Shown here one piece after another: positions 26,870-35,928 of a stretch of DNA of 64,000 nucleotides. Within the stretch, counting starts at the first letter, position 1. Each line of letters begins with the position of its first letter. Made by a program: the position numbers and the translations under genes. Below the pieces are notes generated by a model. That model was not told the origin of the DNA. It searched no databases and saw only the letters and a program-made list of their open reading frames with translations. Origin of the DNA: Parapedobacter pyrenivorans_A (GTDB lineage: Bacteria; Bacteroidota; Bacteroidia; Sphingobacteriales; Sphingobacteriaceae). The DNA lies in assembly GCF_041925275.1 (NCBI RefSeq), contig NZ_JBHEUZ010000003.1:124001-188000 (forward strand), read 5' to 3'.

Positions 26870-26947
26870 CAAAGGTATAACCCCTCCCTATTGAAAAAAA
26901 TGGGGCATCTGCCCTATTTCTCGGCGCGCATCAACTAGGTAATATTG
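26870..26947. promoter_or_regulatory. Divergent promoters sharing one dyad
   Basis: The perfect dyad GGGCA-TC-TGCCC (26903-26914) is followed on plus by TATTT (-33), 20 nt and TAATATTG (-7, 26940-26947). On minus the dyad is followed by a T-run at the -33 position and TACCTTTG as -7 (26870-26877). It is centrally placed to activate both genes. Confidence 0.55.
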
Positions 26948-26972
26948 CAGCGTAATAAATCTTTACGACGTT

Positions 26973-29141
26973 ATGAACAAGCATTTACCCCTCCTCCTGG
27001 CATTCTGCGCTTTCGCCAGCTGTAAAAAAGACAATCCCGGTCCCGACCCGAAAGACATGGCCACCTCCTCATTGGAGATGAAAATGGACGGACGGGACCT
27101 GAGCCTAGATGAAAAGGCCCTCCAAGCGCTGTATTATGCCGACGAGGGTGAAGTTTCCGGAGCGCTGGAAGTCAGCGGACAGCTACCCGAAGATGAACGT
27201 ATTGTCTTCTTCCTGGATGAAACCAAAGCACAGACCATCAGCCTCAGCCAACACTTCCCAGCCGTGATTGCCCTGTCTTTCAATGGCGCTAACCCGCTAT
27301 CAGAGTCGGTCAGCGAAGATAAGGGCGGGATACCGAATAAACTCGCTACGACAAAAACAGCAGCCACCACCACACAGGGAGCTTTTACGGTCCCGGTATA
27401 CGTCAAATATGTCACCAAAACCAACCAGCTTTTTGCCGTCTCGGGTACCATCACCGTGAAGATAGACGGCGATGACCTGACGTTCGATTGGGACATCACC
27501 TTTAAGGATGCAGACGGAAAAACGTTTACGTCAAAAGGGTCGGCCACCATCAAAGACTACAAAGCGAACCTCAAGCCGAGGTCGCAGATCAACAATCCGG
27601 GCGCCAACCTATCCATCACGGAAATCGCGCCCGATTACGGTAAAGCCGGCACCGAGGTAATCATCAAAGGAACTGGATTCAGCGCTTTGAAAGAAGAAAA
27701 CACGGTGAAGCTGGGCGATGTACCGTTGGATATCGTCTCGGCCAGTGCCACAGAACTGAAAGTTACCATACCCGAAGATGGCGCGCATAACCGTATTTCC
27801 GTAGCAGTTTTGGGGGCTACTGCCGAAAGCACCACAACATTCCATTACGAGCCCATCGTGGCTAGTGCCGACAAGGAAAGCGCCAAGGTGGGCGATGAAA
27901 TCACGTTGACGGGGAAACATTTCGACACCGACCCGCAGTTGCTGGAAGTAAAAGTGGGCGACAAGGTGATGGAAATCACCAGCGCCACGCTCACCGAAAT
28001 CAAATTCAAGGTGGTAGATGGTACAGAAAGCGGTAAGATTACCGTTGCCCGGAAGGACAAAGACCCTGTTGAGGGGCCCGAATTGGAGATTACCGCCACG
28101 GCACCCACCGCGGGCATCCCCATCGAAGAACTTTTTGAAATTGTGGAAGGCAACCTGACCATCGAGGAGATATTGCCGAATAATAACGAATATGGTACTG
28201 TATGGTCGATGCAGATAGATGAAGCCAACCATACGCTCTATGCTGTAACAGTCGACAACCTTATTTCCATCAACCTGTCAAACAAGTCTGTCACACATAT
28301 TTTAGGACCTACACATGCCATCATGAAGAATGACCTTGTGGCACAAAACAATCCGGCCGGTATTCTTCAGGCTATATACCCCGCCGGCGACGGATATTTG
28401 TACGGTGCAAGAAATATCTTTGCCGCAGTGCTGTCTGCCAACAATGTATTCAAGCTGAACCTGCAAAGCAAAGAGCACAGTTTTCTTGGGAGTGCCAAGG
28501 TATATAATGGTGCAAGTGGGCAGGCCCTGTTTTTTAGCTCAGACAAGAGGCTCTATATTCCCGAATTTGGCAGTTTCTCCGGCTCGGGCAGTACTTACGG
28601 GCTGGCATCTTATGACGAAAACATGAATAACCGCAACAATATGGCGGATAAGATTTTTCCTTCTACTGCTGATTTCAAACAATTGATACCCACCGGAGCA
28701 AACAGTTTCAGAACGGTGGGGATACGTTCGGGCAAAAGGTTCTATCGTGATGTAACCAATGGCAACATCGGAGAAGAGACCGATTGGAACGAAGCTCTTG
28801 CTCCATTACTGCCGGGTACACTTGTCGGCATGGATCATAGTAATGGTAATTTCTACGCATTGTTTAACCAATCTGTAACAGGTGGCGAAAAGAGACAGGC
28901 AAACTACACCATAGGGACTGCTACAGGAAACGGCACATTCGTCAAAAAAGGCGTTTTTACTATCAAGAAGTCGTTTGAATATGATGGTGACATTTATTAT
29001 TTGAACTCGCTTTACAATAACTTCAACATTTTTGCGACCGATAAAAGCGGCAGTATTTATATACTGGTACAGACCCCTATTGACGGACAATACAATGAGG
29101 TACTGCCCGGCGCAGGAGGTATCTACAGAATCAGTTTTTAA
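26973..29141 (+). CDS. IPT/TIG-domain lipoprotein with C-terminal propeller-like region
   Basis: 722 aa with a short signal and lipobox FASC (C17). Residues ~35-205 are an unrecognised strand-rich region. Two IPT/TIG immunoglobulin-like repeats follow (~212-300, ITEIAPDYGKAGTEVIIKGTGF; ~300-380, SAKVGDEITLTGKHF). The C-terminal ~320 residues repeat strands ending in short Asp/Tyr turns (TLYAVTVDNLISINL, GYLYGARNIFAAVL), like a propeller. TIG repeats act as surface spacers and ligand modules. It is the first gene of a five-gene unit controlled by the dyad promoter; the 33-base gap to the next gene suggests one transcript. Confidence 0.75.
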   Translation: MNKHLPLLLAFCAFASCKKDNPGPDPKDMATSSLEMKMDGRDLSLDEKALQALYYADEGEVSGALEVSGQLPEDERIVFFLDETKAQTISLSQHFPAVIALSFNGANPLSESVSEDKGGIPNKLATTKTAATTTQGAFTVPVYVKYVTKTNQLFAVSGTITVKIDGDDLTFDWDITFKDADGKTFTSKGSATIKDYKANLKPRSQINNPGANLSITEIAPDYGKAGTEVIIKGTGFSALKEENTVKLGDVPLDIVSASATELKVTIPEDGAHNRISVAVLGATAESTTTFHYEPIVASADKESAKVGDEITLTGKHFDTDPQLLEVKVGDKVMEITSATLTEIKFKVVDGTESGKITVARKDKDPVEGPELEITATAPTAGIPIEELFEIVEGNLTIEEILPNNNEYGTVWSMQIDEANHTLYAVTVDNLISINLSNKSVTHILGPTHAIMKNDLVAQNNPAGILQAIYPAGDGYLYGARNIFAAVLSANNVFKLNLQSKEHSFLGSAKVYNGASGQALFFSSDKRLYIPEFGSFSGSGSTYGLASYDENMNNRNNMADKIFPSTADFKQLIPTGANSFRTVGIRSGKRFYRDVTNGNIGEETDWNEALAPLLPGTLVGMDHSNGNFYALFNQSVTGGEKRQANYTIGTATGNGTFVKKGVFTIKKSFEYDGDIYYLNSLYNNFNIFATDKSGSIYILVQTPIDGQYNEVLPGAGGIYRISF

Positions 29142-29174
29142 CCCGAATAATCGCTCACAATCAACAATAAAAAA

Positions 29175-30299
29175 ATGAAAACAGGACTAGTCATCGCCGC
29201 TGCGTTAATCATCGGCTTCTCAACCGCGGTATCCGCTCAGACTCTCGGCGATTTCAAGCCGAAAGAAGACCGGGGAGCAATGGGACCAAGGAAATTCCCG
29301 TCCAAAGACGTGTACATCGCCAATTTTTCGGTAAACTATCAAGTCTTTAACTACCGTAAGGTGAGCTCGAAAGGAGGCGGAGGTTTGATGGGTGGGGTAA
29401 TTGGTAAAACTCAGGCAGAGCTTGCCGTAGGTTTGGATATTCCCGCAACGACCATTCAACAGATTACGAACGACGCGTATGCCAAATTTGTAAATGACCT
29501 GAAAGCCAAAGGCTTCAATGTACTTCCTGGCGATGCAGCGAAAAATATCGACTACTATAAAGCGTATGAGCGCCATCAAGGATTAGAAATGAGTTCAGCA
29601 GAAGCAGCAGGATTTTTAACAGCCTACCCTTCCGATGCCGTTTTTTACATTAAAGGATTTGACAAATCTGGCAAAAAGAAAGACGGCGTAGGCTTGGGCA
29701 CTTTTCAGTGGAAAAGCGAAGTAGAACGCTTCAACACCATTTCTTCTCAGCTCAATGATGCTGCTATTATTGATGTAAACCTTTATATTCTTTTTATGAA
29801 CGATGAAGAACAAGGTGGAAAATTTGGAGGCCGTTCCAGCTTAACTGCTAAAACCAATTTAATGCTTGCTGCCGATGAAGGGATGAAGAGCCGCGTTGCC
29901 ACCAATACAGACAAAAGTAAATGGACCAACAAAGTGGGGCTTACTGCGCCAGGATCAAAAGAAGTAATTGTGGACTGTGAGTCGAAAATTCATTTCATCG
30001 CCGGCAAAAATAAAATAGGCGGCTCGCCTTTGGGTACCTATGTAGGTGCTTTGAAGAAGGATTTAGAAATAGAAGGTGTAATAAACGAAGAAAAAATAGT
30101 AACTGAGGTAGAAGCAGATTACGATAACTGGGGTACAAGCACAGCTTTCGGCAGGCTCTACACCGCCGAAAACAGATCTGCAAAAGATGCGGCACTAATA
30201 AGAGCCGATGCCAGCAAATACCAACAAGGCGTGGAACTGGCGCTGACGACATTCCTGAAACACCACGCACAAGAATTTAAAGACAAGTTTTTCGACTGA
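29175..30299 (+). CDS. Exported protein, function unknown
   Basis: 374 aa with a clear signal peptide (GLVIAAALIIGFSTAVSAQ). The mature part is mixed alpha/beta with a Gly-rich loop (SSKGGGGLMGGVIGKTQ) and a repeated strand-turn style; no named domain is recognisable. Base composition drops to A+T-rich in the middle (about 29600-30170) compared with both ends. It lies between the TIG lipoprotein and a gene that starts 3 bases later, so it is an operon member. Likely a periplasmic or outer-membrane-associated component. Confidence 0.65.
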   Translation: MKTGLVIAAALIIGFSTAVSAQTLGDFKPKEDRGAMGPRKFPSKDVYIANFSVNYQVFNYRKVSSKGGGGLMGGVIGKTQAELAVGLDIPATTIQQITNDAYAKFVNDLKAKGFNVLPGDAAKNIDYYKAYERHQGLEMSSAEAAGFLTAYPSDAVFYIKGFDKSGKKKDGVGLGTFQWKSEVERFNTISSQLNDAAIIDVNLYILFMNDEEQGGKFGGRSSLTAKTNLMLAADEGMKSRVATNTDKSKWTNKVGLTAPGSKEVIVDCESKIHFIAGKNKIGGSPLGTYVGALKKDLEIEGVINEEKIVTEVEADYDNWGTSTAFGRLYTAENRSAKDAALIRADASKYQQGVELALTTFLKHHAQEFKDKFFD

Positions 30300-30302
30300 T
30301 CC

Positions 30303-31040
30303 GTGAGAACGTTAATCTTCAGTTTCGCCATCCTGGCCCTGCCTTTGCTATCGTCGGCCCAATCATTTTCCGACATCAAAATCGGCATCGGCCTGCGCAC
30401 GCACTTCGGTGGTATGCAAGTGGTAAATCACGTAACCGAATATTACAACCGGAACCGGCCTTGGCTGCAGGACGACATGGGCACGGGGACATCCATGACC
30501 GGGTTTGAAATCGGGTTGGAATATTCTGGACCAACATGGGGCTGGTCGCTCGCTAAGGTACACTACGTCTGGATGAATAAAAAGGCGGGCGGCACGAGCC
30601 CCAGTGGCGAAGACTTCACCCGTAAAGTCCGTATTTCGCAAGTCGGTGTTGACTGGCTGGATGTCTGGTGGACGCCATTGCACATCAAGCGGTTCAATTT
30701 CGGCTTCGGCATCATGCCCGCGGGAACAGCCACCATCAATATGTCCACCAAATACAACGGCAAAAAAACGAAGATCGCGACGAGCCACAACCCGGGGAAC
30801 GATTATTTTCTGGGGATACCGTTGGGGCATGTGTACCATGTACCCCACGTAGATGTAACCTATGTGGGCGGCAACGGATCCGGGCTGCACCTGCAGCTCT
30901 TTTACACCATCGGCCCATCGCAGGAATATGACCTCGCCTACCTCAACCGGGAAATCAACCCCTCGTCGTACAACGAACTCAACAAACGGACGCTGTTGGA
31001 AATAAACAATTTCGGTTTAAAACTAACGTGCAATTTCTAG
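30303..31040 (+). CDS. Exported outer-membrane protein, probable barrel
   Basis: 245 aa from a GTG start 3 bases after the previous stop. The signal peptide (LIFSFAILALPLLSSAQ) is followed by amphipathic strands rich in Gly, Tyr and Trp (IGIGLRTHFGGMQVV, FEIGLEYSGPTWGWSLAKVHYVW in part, FNFGFGIMPAGTATINM) and it ends in FGLKLTCNF with a terminal Phe, the usual sign of an outer-membrane beta barrel. The next gene starts 4 bases later and also looks like an OM barrel, suggesting a tandem pair. Confidence 0.7.
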   Translation: MRTLIFSFAILALPLLSSAQSFSDIKIGIGLRTHFGGMQVVNHVTEYYNRNRPWLQDDMGTGTSMTGFEIGLEYSGPTWGWSLAKVHYVWMNKKAGGTSPSGEDFTRKVRISQVGVDWLDVWWTPLHIKRFNFGFGIMPAGTATINMSTKYNGKKTKIATSHNPGNDYFLGIPLGHVYHVPHVDVTYVGGNGSGLHLQLFYTIGPSQEYDLAYLNREINPSSYNELNKRTLLEINNFGLKLTCNF

Positions 31041-31044
31041 GCAC

Positions 31045-31884
31045 ATGAACAAGCACATCGTATTCCTCCTATTGGCTGTATCCGCTATCGGGCCGCTGTA
31101 CAGTCAATCCGAAAAAGTGAAAAAGGAAAACAAGAAAATCAATATCTGGTTGTCACCCGGCTATACCTACGGCTATTCCACCGCCAATCTCGGCAAGCTG
31201 CAAAGTAGTTTCGACAGCTATCTCCACTATGCGGAAGCAGTCTACGCGGGCGACGCACTAACCAATCCGGGCAATTGGCAGTCGGGGCAACTGCATCCGG
31301 GGTTGTCTTTCCACCTGGGTGCATCGGGCATGGGCGCCTATTTTTCCGTCACGCATTTCCGCTTCGGTATTGACCAAAGCCGGAGTGTCTTGCGCGCAAG
31401 CGGCTACGGCCGGCGTTTCGACTGGAAAGAACGACGCCGTGAGTGGTTGTTCGATGTGGGATATGGCGGCCGATTGGTGGATATCTTCGGTAGCTTCGGC
31501 ATCAATGGCAACACCTACAAGATGGTAAGCTACCAACTATATCCGGGCGGCGTGTACAGTGTCAACGCCGAGTATCCTTTCAATGGGGTTTTCCGTAACC
31601 TATATACCGGTGGTATTTCATTCGGTGGTGGCATCAAAATCCGCCCCTACAAATACATTGCACTGGACCTCCGCTATATCTACGGCAAGGCCAGCAAAGA
31701 AGCCAAAATCGGACGTGACCCCGGACTTTCGGACAATGCCGATAGCCGCGACATCACAAAATCCAATGAGTTTCCGGCAGACTACACACGCCAACCGCTC
31801 AATCAACTGGACAACTACATCGTCCCCAATTTCAGCCGCCATTATTTCGCTATGTCGGTTCTGTTCAACTTCCAATCGAAATGA
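31045..31884 (+). CDS. Exported outer-membrane protein, probable barrel
   Basis: 279 aa. Signal peptide (FLLLAVSAIGPLYSQ). The mature chain alternates strands with aromatic girdles (INIWLSPGYTYGYSTANLG, GLSFHLGASGMGAYFSVTHF, IALDLRYIYGKA) and ends HYFAMSVLFNFQSK. This fits a porin-like barrel of about ten or more strands. It is similar in style to its upstream neighbour but not obviously a close duplicate. Its stop lies 1 base before the start of the next gene, so translation is coupled. Confidence 0.7.
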   Translation: MNKHIVFLLLAVSAIGPLYSQSEKVKKENKKINIWLSPGYTYGYSTANLGKLQSSFDSYLHYAEAVYAGDALTNPGNWQSGQLHPGLSFHLGASGMGAYFSVTHFRFGIDQSRSVLRASGYGRRFDWKERRREWLFDVGYGGRLVDIFGSFGINGNTYKMVSYQLYPGGVYSVNAEYPFNGVFRNLYTGGISFGGGIKIRPYKYIALDLRYIYGKASKEAKIGRDPGLSDNADSRDITKSNEFPADYTRQPLNQLDNYIVPNFSRHYFAMSVLFNFQSK

Positions 31885-31885
31885 G

Positions 31886-32374
31886 ATGCAACGGATAATC
31901 CTATTGCTATGCTGCGCATGTTCACTGATTGCGTGCAACAAAGAAGACGACCACCTCGGCGAGAACGAGCTGTTCCGTGTATTGGAGCGGGGCAACGGCG
32001 TTTGGAAAATCGTATCGTACAAACAATACACGATCGGCGGCAGCGATGCGCCGGTCACCACCCCTGCCAGCGACGAATACTATGAATTCTACTTCCGGAC
32101 GGAATACCTTACGGCCATCGACGCCGGGTTCATCACCTACCCCGCCGCGAACTACTATCAGGGTGCCAACAGGGAAACAAGTAAAATCGAAGCCGAAGAC
32201 GAACGGGTTTTTCTTGTACACCCACGCTATGCCGGTTCGTGGACGGTGCTCGAAAATAAAGCAAAACACCAGGTATGGCGGAATGTTACGCAAAACAACG
32301 TGGTGGAGATGACGTTGGAAAAATGCAGCTGCGATGCGCCTACAGTAGACATCATCGAAGAAAATGGAGGGTGA
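31886..32374 (+). CDS. Small lipoprotein, lipocalin-like
   Basis: 162 aa from the ATG at 31886, chosen because it opens a signal peptide (IILLLCCACSLIACNKE, lipobox IAC) and follows directly on the previous gene. The mature part has WKIVSYKQYTIGGS followed by short strands and ends with two Cys (KCSCDAP). The overall size and the W-K-I opening resemble lipocalin-like lipoproteins, but the match is loose. It closes the first transcription unit; the second dyad promoter follows 36 bases later. Confidence 0.65.
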   Translation: MQRIILLLCCACSLIACNKEDDHLGENELFRVLERGNGVWKIVSYKQYTIGGSDAPVTTPASDEYYEFYFRTEYLTAIDAGFITYPAANYYQGANRETSKIEAEDERVFLVHPRYAGSWTVLENKAKHQVWRNVTQNNVVEMTLEKCSCDAPTVDIIEENGG

Positions 32375-32409
32375 TTTTACAGAACCCCGAAACCGCTACT
32401 TATGAAAAT

Positions 32410-32455
32410 GGGACAAATGCCCTATTGTTCCCGATGTGTAAATTGACCTTTTTTG
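32410..32455 (+). promoter_or_regulatory. Dyad promoter of the Sel1 operon
   Basis: GGGACAAATGCCC (32410-32422), directly followed by TATTG (32423-32427, -33), 20 nt, CTTTTTTG (-7, 32448-32455). The whole ~60-base block is repeated with few changes at 39637-39695. Confidence 0.6.
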
Positions 32456-32481
32456 CCATGGAGAAATAACACGGACGTCCT

Positions 32482-33681
32482 ATGAACCCTTCAATGCTTC
32501 TTATCTGCCTATTTCTTGCCGCTGCCAACGTATCGGCACAACATGTAGACAGCCTGACCGTTTTGGCGAATAATGGTGACGCATCCGCCCAATTCCAATT
32601 GGTAAGGCTTTACATGGAACAGGATGACCACGTACAAACCCTGCATTGGTTGAAACGATCTGCCAAAAACGGGCACCCCGAAGCGCAAAACATTTTAGGC
32701 GTCTATTACGAACGCGGCCTGGTGGACGGAACACCCGACCCTGCCAAGGCATTCGAACTGTACACCGCTTCGGCCAATCAGCACCATGTGCAAGCCATCC
32801 ACAACCTCGGCCTGTCTTATTTCAATGGCCGGGGCACAGCGGCCAACCAAACCACAGGAACCGCGCTGCTGAAGAAGGCGGCCGACATGGGCGACGTTCC
32901 CTCCCAATATTTCACCGGCGCAGCGTATATGAACGGCTTTGGCGTAGTGAAGAACATGGATACCGCGCTATACTATCTCGAAGCCGCCGCAAACGGAAAC
33001 GACCCGAGGGCGAATAACGAGCTGGGCGTGCTTTACGAGTTCGGCAACGGTGTGCAGCAAAATGGCCACCAGGCATTCACCCATTACCGAAAAGCGGCCG
33101 ACACCTATTACCTGGCCGCTTATAACCTGGCCCAATGCTACTTCAAAGGTACCGGCACCGCGATAGACTACAAGCTGTCCTTACATTGGTTTGAAAAAGC
33201 GGCCGCTGTAGATTACCTACCCGCCATCTACAACATCGGTGTTTTCTACGACAAAGGTTATGGGGTAACGCAAAACATCCCACTGGCAACCGAATATTAC
33301 CTCCGTGCAGCGGATCTCGGTTATGACCTTGCCCAATTCAATATGGCCAATCTGTACGAGGCCGGGCAGGGAGTTGAACACAACTTGGACAAAGCGCTAA
33401 AATACTACCAGATGGCAGCTGGCCAAGGGTTCGCGAGAGCCTGGTTTAACATCGGCAACATGTATTTCGAGGGACGGGGCGTGGAAAAGGATTACACCAA
33501 AGCCATAGATTGTTACACCCATGCCGCCAACGGCGGACAAGCGGGTGCACAATTCAATCTGGGACTGATCTACAAAACCGGTATCGGTGTAACGCCCGAT
33601 TTGGAAAGGGCAAAGCATTGGCTTAAACTCGCCGCAGAACAGGGCGACGAAGAAGCACAACAGGAGCTGGATACGCTATGA
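32482..33681 (+). CDS. Exported Sel1-like repeat protein
   Basis: 399 aa. A signal peptide (LLICLFLAAANVSAQ) is followed by about ten Sel1/TPR-like repeats of ~36 residues from residue ~40 to the end, each with the pattern A..LG..Y..G.GV..D...A..YY..AA (for example AQFNLGLIYKTGIGV, ALKYYQMAAGQGFA). Sel1 repeats form curved solenoids that hold partner proteins. Being exported, it probably scaffolds an envelope complex or senses peptidoglycan-linked signals. It is the first gene of the second unit, and the next gene starts 7 bases later. Confidence 0.9.
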   Translation: MNPSMLLICLFLAAANVSAQHVDSLTVLANNGDASAQFQLVRLYMEQDDHVQTLHWLKRSAKNGHPEAQNILGVYYERGLVDGTPDPAKAFELYTASANQHHVQAIHNLGLSYFNGRGTAANQTTGTALLKKAADMGDVPSQYFTGAAYMNGFGVVKNMDTALYYLEAAANGNDPRANNELGVLYEFGNGVQQNGHQAFTHYRKAADTYYLAAYNLAQCYFKGTGTAIDYKLSLHWFEKAAAVDYLPAIYNIGVFYDKGYGVTQNIPLATEYYLRAADLGYDLAQFNMANLYEAGQGVEHNLDKALKYYQMAAGQGFARAWFNIGNMYFEGRGVEKDYTKAIDCYTHAANGGQAGAQFNLGLIYKTGIGVTPDLERAKHWLKLAAEQGDEEAQQELDTL

Positions 33682-33688
33682 TGCCCTA

Positions 33689-34369
33689 ATGAAATCGCTT
33701 TTATCCTCCATCGAAAGACAGGCACGATACTACCGCCCATGGGATTTCCTCCTGTTTGCGGTAATGACACTATTGTCGGTCTTGAACGGACAGACCACCG
33801 TTTTTTACCTCATTTACTTCTTTTGGTGGAATGAGCTGATCCGTTTGGTGGTAGATAGGCTGTGCTACAAGCGAAACCCCAATGCGGTATATGAAGACGG
33901 ACTCTCAAAAGGCTTCGGCGAAAGTTTGTTTCTGATGGGCATTTATTGGGTGTTCATTGTGGTGCTTTTCGGATTTATTGCGGCGACGGATACAGAGGGT
34001 ACGGACATTATCATTGCGAATATGGCGGTGCTATTTTTTCACAATTGGTTTTTTAACCTCAACCTTATTTTCGTATTGCTCGAACGGCTGTACCTACACA
34101 AGACACAGCAACCGCTGGAAATTTACTTTGGGGCATTCAATCCCAATACGATGGTGTTGCACATTGCCATCATACTCGGTGCGGCACTGATGTTTTTCAT
34201 TGTCAAAGAATATCCGAAAATCTTCACGCCCGAGAACCGCTGGGGCTCGGCACTGATCGCTTTGCCCTTTCTGTTGCTGAAAATGGGCATGCAGTACCTG
34301 ACGGCTCCGGATGGGACGATTAATAAACCAAACACGGTAATGAAACAAAAAAACAACGGTCATCAATAA
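33689..34369 (+). CDS. Multi-span inner-membrane protein, function unknown
   Basis: 226 aa. About six hydrophobic helices (FLLFAVMTLLSVLNG, FYLIYFFWWNELI, GIYWVFIVVLFGFIAA, NMAVLFFHNWFFNLNLIFVL, VLHIAIILGAALMFFIV, LIALPFLLLKMGMQYL) and a polar, Asn/Lys-rich C-tail. Helix 4 contains several aromatic residues and a His, which could bind a cofactor, but this is speculative. No named family is certain. It sits between the Sel1 protein and a lipoprotein in the same operon. Confidence 0.68.
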   Translation: MKSLLSSIERQARYYRPWDFLLFAVMTLLSVLNGQTTVFYLIYFFWWNELIRLVVDRLCYKRNPNAVYEDGLSKGFGESLFLMGIYWVFIVVLFGFIAATDTEGTDIIIANMAVLFFHNWFFNLNLIFVLLERLYLHKTQQPLEIYFGAFNPNTMVLHIAIILGAALMFFIVKEYPKIFTPENRWGSALIALPFLLLKMGMQYLTAPDGTINKPNTVMKQKNNGHQ

Positions 34370-34380
34370 ATTCAAATCGA

Positions 34381-35910
34381 ATGCAAAAGAAATTCAACAA
34401 CAAGTGGGCTGTTTTATCGGCAAGTCTGTTCTTCGCAGGAAGTATATTTACGTTGGCATCTTGCAAGAAACTTTTTAATAACGACGACGATCTCCCTTGC
34501 AAAAGTGCAGAGATGAAACTCCCGGAAATTCCTGAAGGAACGCTATTCACCGAACCCATAGACCCCAATATTACCAACCCGGTCATAAAAGATATGATTG
34601 AACTCTATCCGGGCCAACGATCGAGTGCCAATTACAAAGGTGTGGGTGCAGGCGGACTTGAACGGGACTTAAGCTACATGCAAGTTCGCTGGAAATTTGA
34701 ACATGACAATATTTTAATGAACCCCGAAACCGGAAAGTACTACCCAAAAGAAGAAGTAGTACAAATGCCTTCTTTTCAGTTCAATTTTTCTAAAGGAATT
34801 ATCACCGATCTTCCGGATGACCAGATCCAGAAAGGAGATATTATCACGTCATTTCAAGCGATTATCACCAATAAATGTGGCGAGACAAATCCGATTACGG
34901 CGCAGGTAAAAATATTAAATAGTGGAAATGTCATGCAATACTTACACGAGCTTTCGGGCTTTGCCCGAACCGGACACATCCAGGCTTTCCATAACAATAA
35001 ACTATACCTCCTATTTGGTCGCGGAGGAACAGAGAATTACTCCTACGATATAGCTACGAGAAAACTGACGCCGCTTCCTCCAATAGATTTCAGCCAACAT
35101 GGGGTTGACATGAATAATCCTGTCACCAAATCAAGACTGGAAAATTCTTTATATAGCGGAACTAAATGGCATGGCCCGTTTACGACCTATGCGCAACAGG
35201 ACGCTAAAATCTATTTCGCTATGCCTACCGAGGTTACTGGTCGAGAGGATATTTTATGGGAATATGATTTGGAAACATTGCAATTATCCAAATTAGCCAG
35301 TATCGACCGGACGGTTTATGACGGGGTAGCTGGCGGTTACGAGTTTGCCGGAAAGATGACACTTTGGGATAATAAAATCTACTATTTCCCCTTACGTAAG
35401 GATAAGCTCTTAGGGAAAACGTATATAGGTGTATTTGATTTAAACACCAACCAATGGAGCGATGAGATACAGGTACCGACAAGTGAATTAGTTCCTCCCC
35501 TAACTATTATAGGAAACCCGAATTATGAAGCCCGCATCTATTTCCAGCTGTTTTATGCACTTGACAATCAATTAAAATTGGTTTTTGAAGGAAACAGGGA
35601 AGTGACTTGCGATTTGAGCACAAAATCACTCTCGGCTGAAAATTCAGACTATAAATATGTTGATTTGGATAAGCGTCCGACGGGTGGATTTGTGCATGAT
35701 GGAGATTACTACTTCTTAGCCAATGAGGTGCTTGGTGGCGTAGCGCAGGATAATGCTTTCGTATTATATAAGAAAAACAAGAACGGTAGCGCCGGAGTTG
35801 CCAATTTTATTGCCGGTGGCAAGAGACATAACGGAAGACAATTTACGCCGGTAGGCAATACCATGTTTGTTGTAGGTGGTGACGCTGTCCGTTATTGGCT
35901 CGAAAAATAA
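34381..35910 (+). CDS. Beta-propeller-like lipoprotein, function unknown
   Basis: 509 aa with lipobox LASC (signal SLFFAGSIFTLASC). An N-terminal ~170 residues of unknown fold is followed by Kelch/propeller-like blades (NKLYLLFGRGGTENYSYDIA, DILWEYDLETLQLSKLA, KIYYFPLRKDKL, VFDLNTNQWSDEIQ). It resembles, in layout, the lipoprotein at 25637-26863, so the locus may have two propeller lipoproteins. The gene is clearly more A+T-rich than the Sel1 and CHAT genes around it, suggesting a separate origin. It begins 11 bases after the previous stop. Confidence 0.7.
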   Translation: MQKKFNNKWAVLSASLFFAGSIFTLASCKKLFNNDDDLPCKSAEMKLPEIPEGTLFTEPIDPNITNPVIKDMIELYPGQRSSANYKGVGAGGLERDLSYMQVRWKFEHDNILMNPETGKYYPKEEVVQMPSFQFNFSKGIITDLPDDQIQKGDIITSFQAIITNKCGETNPITAQVKILNSGNVMQYLHELSGFARTGHIQAFHNNKLYLLFGRGGTENYSYDIATRKLTPLPPIDFSQHGVDMNNPVTKSRLENSLYSGTKWHGPFTTYAQQDAKIYFAMPTEVTGREDILWEYDLETLQLSKLASIDRTVYDGVAGGYEFAGKMTLWDNKIYYFPLRKDKLLGKTYIGVFDLNTNQWSDEIQVPTSELVPPLTIIGNPNYEARIYFQLFYALDNQLKLVFEGNREVTCDLSTKSLSAENSDYKYVDLDKRPTGGFVHDGDYYFLANEVLGGVAQDNAFVLYKKNKNGSAGVANFIAGGKRHNGRQFTPVGNTMFVVGGDAVRYWLEK

Positions 35911-35928
35911 CCGTCGTTGATTCCTCCG

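Noticed and set aside
26864..26872. TTG start at 26872 for the propeller lipoprotein
   Set aside because: The TTG is the end of the TACCTTTG -7 element; ATG 26863 or 26854 fits better.
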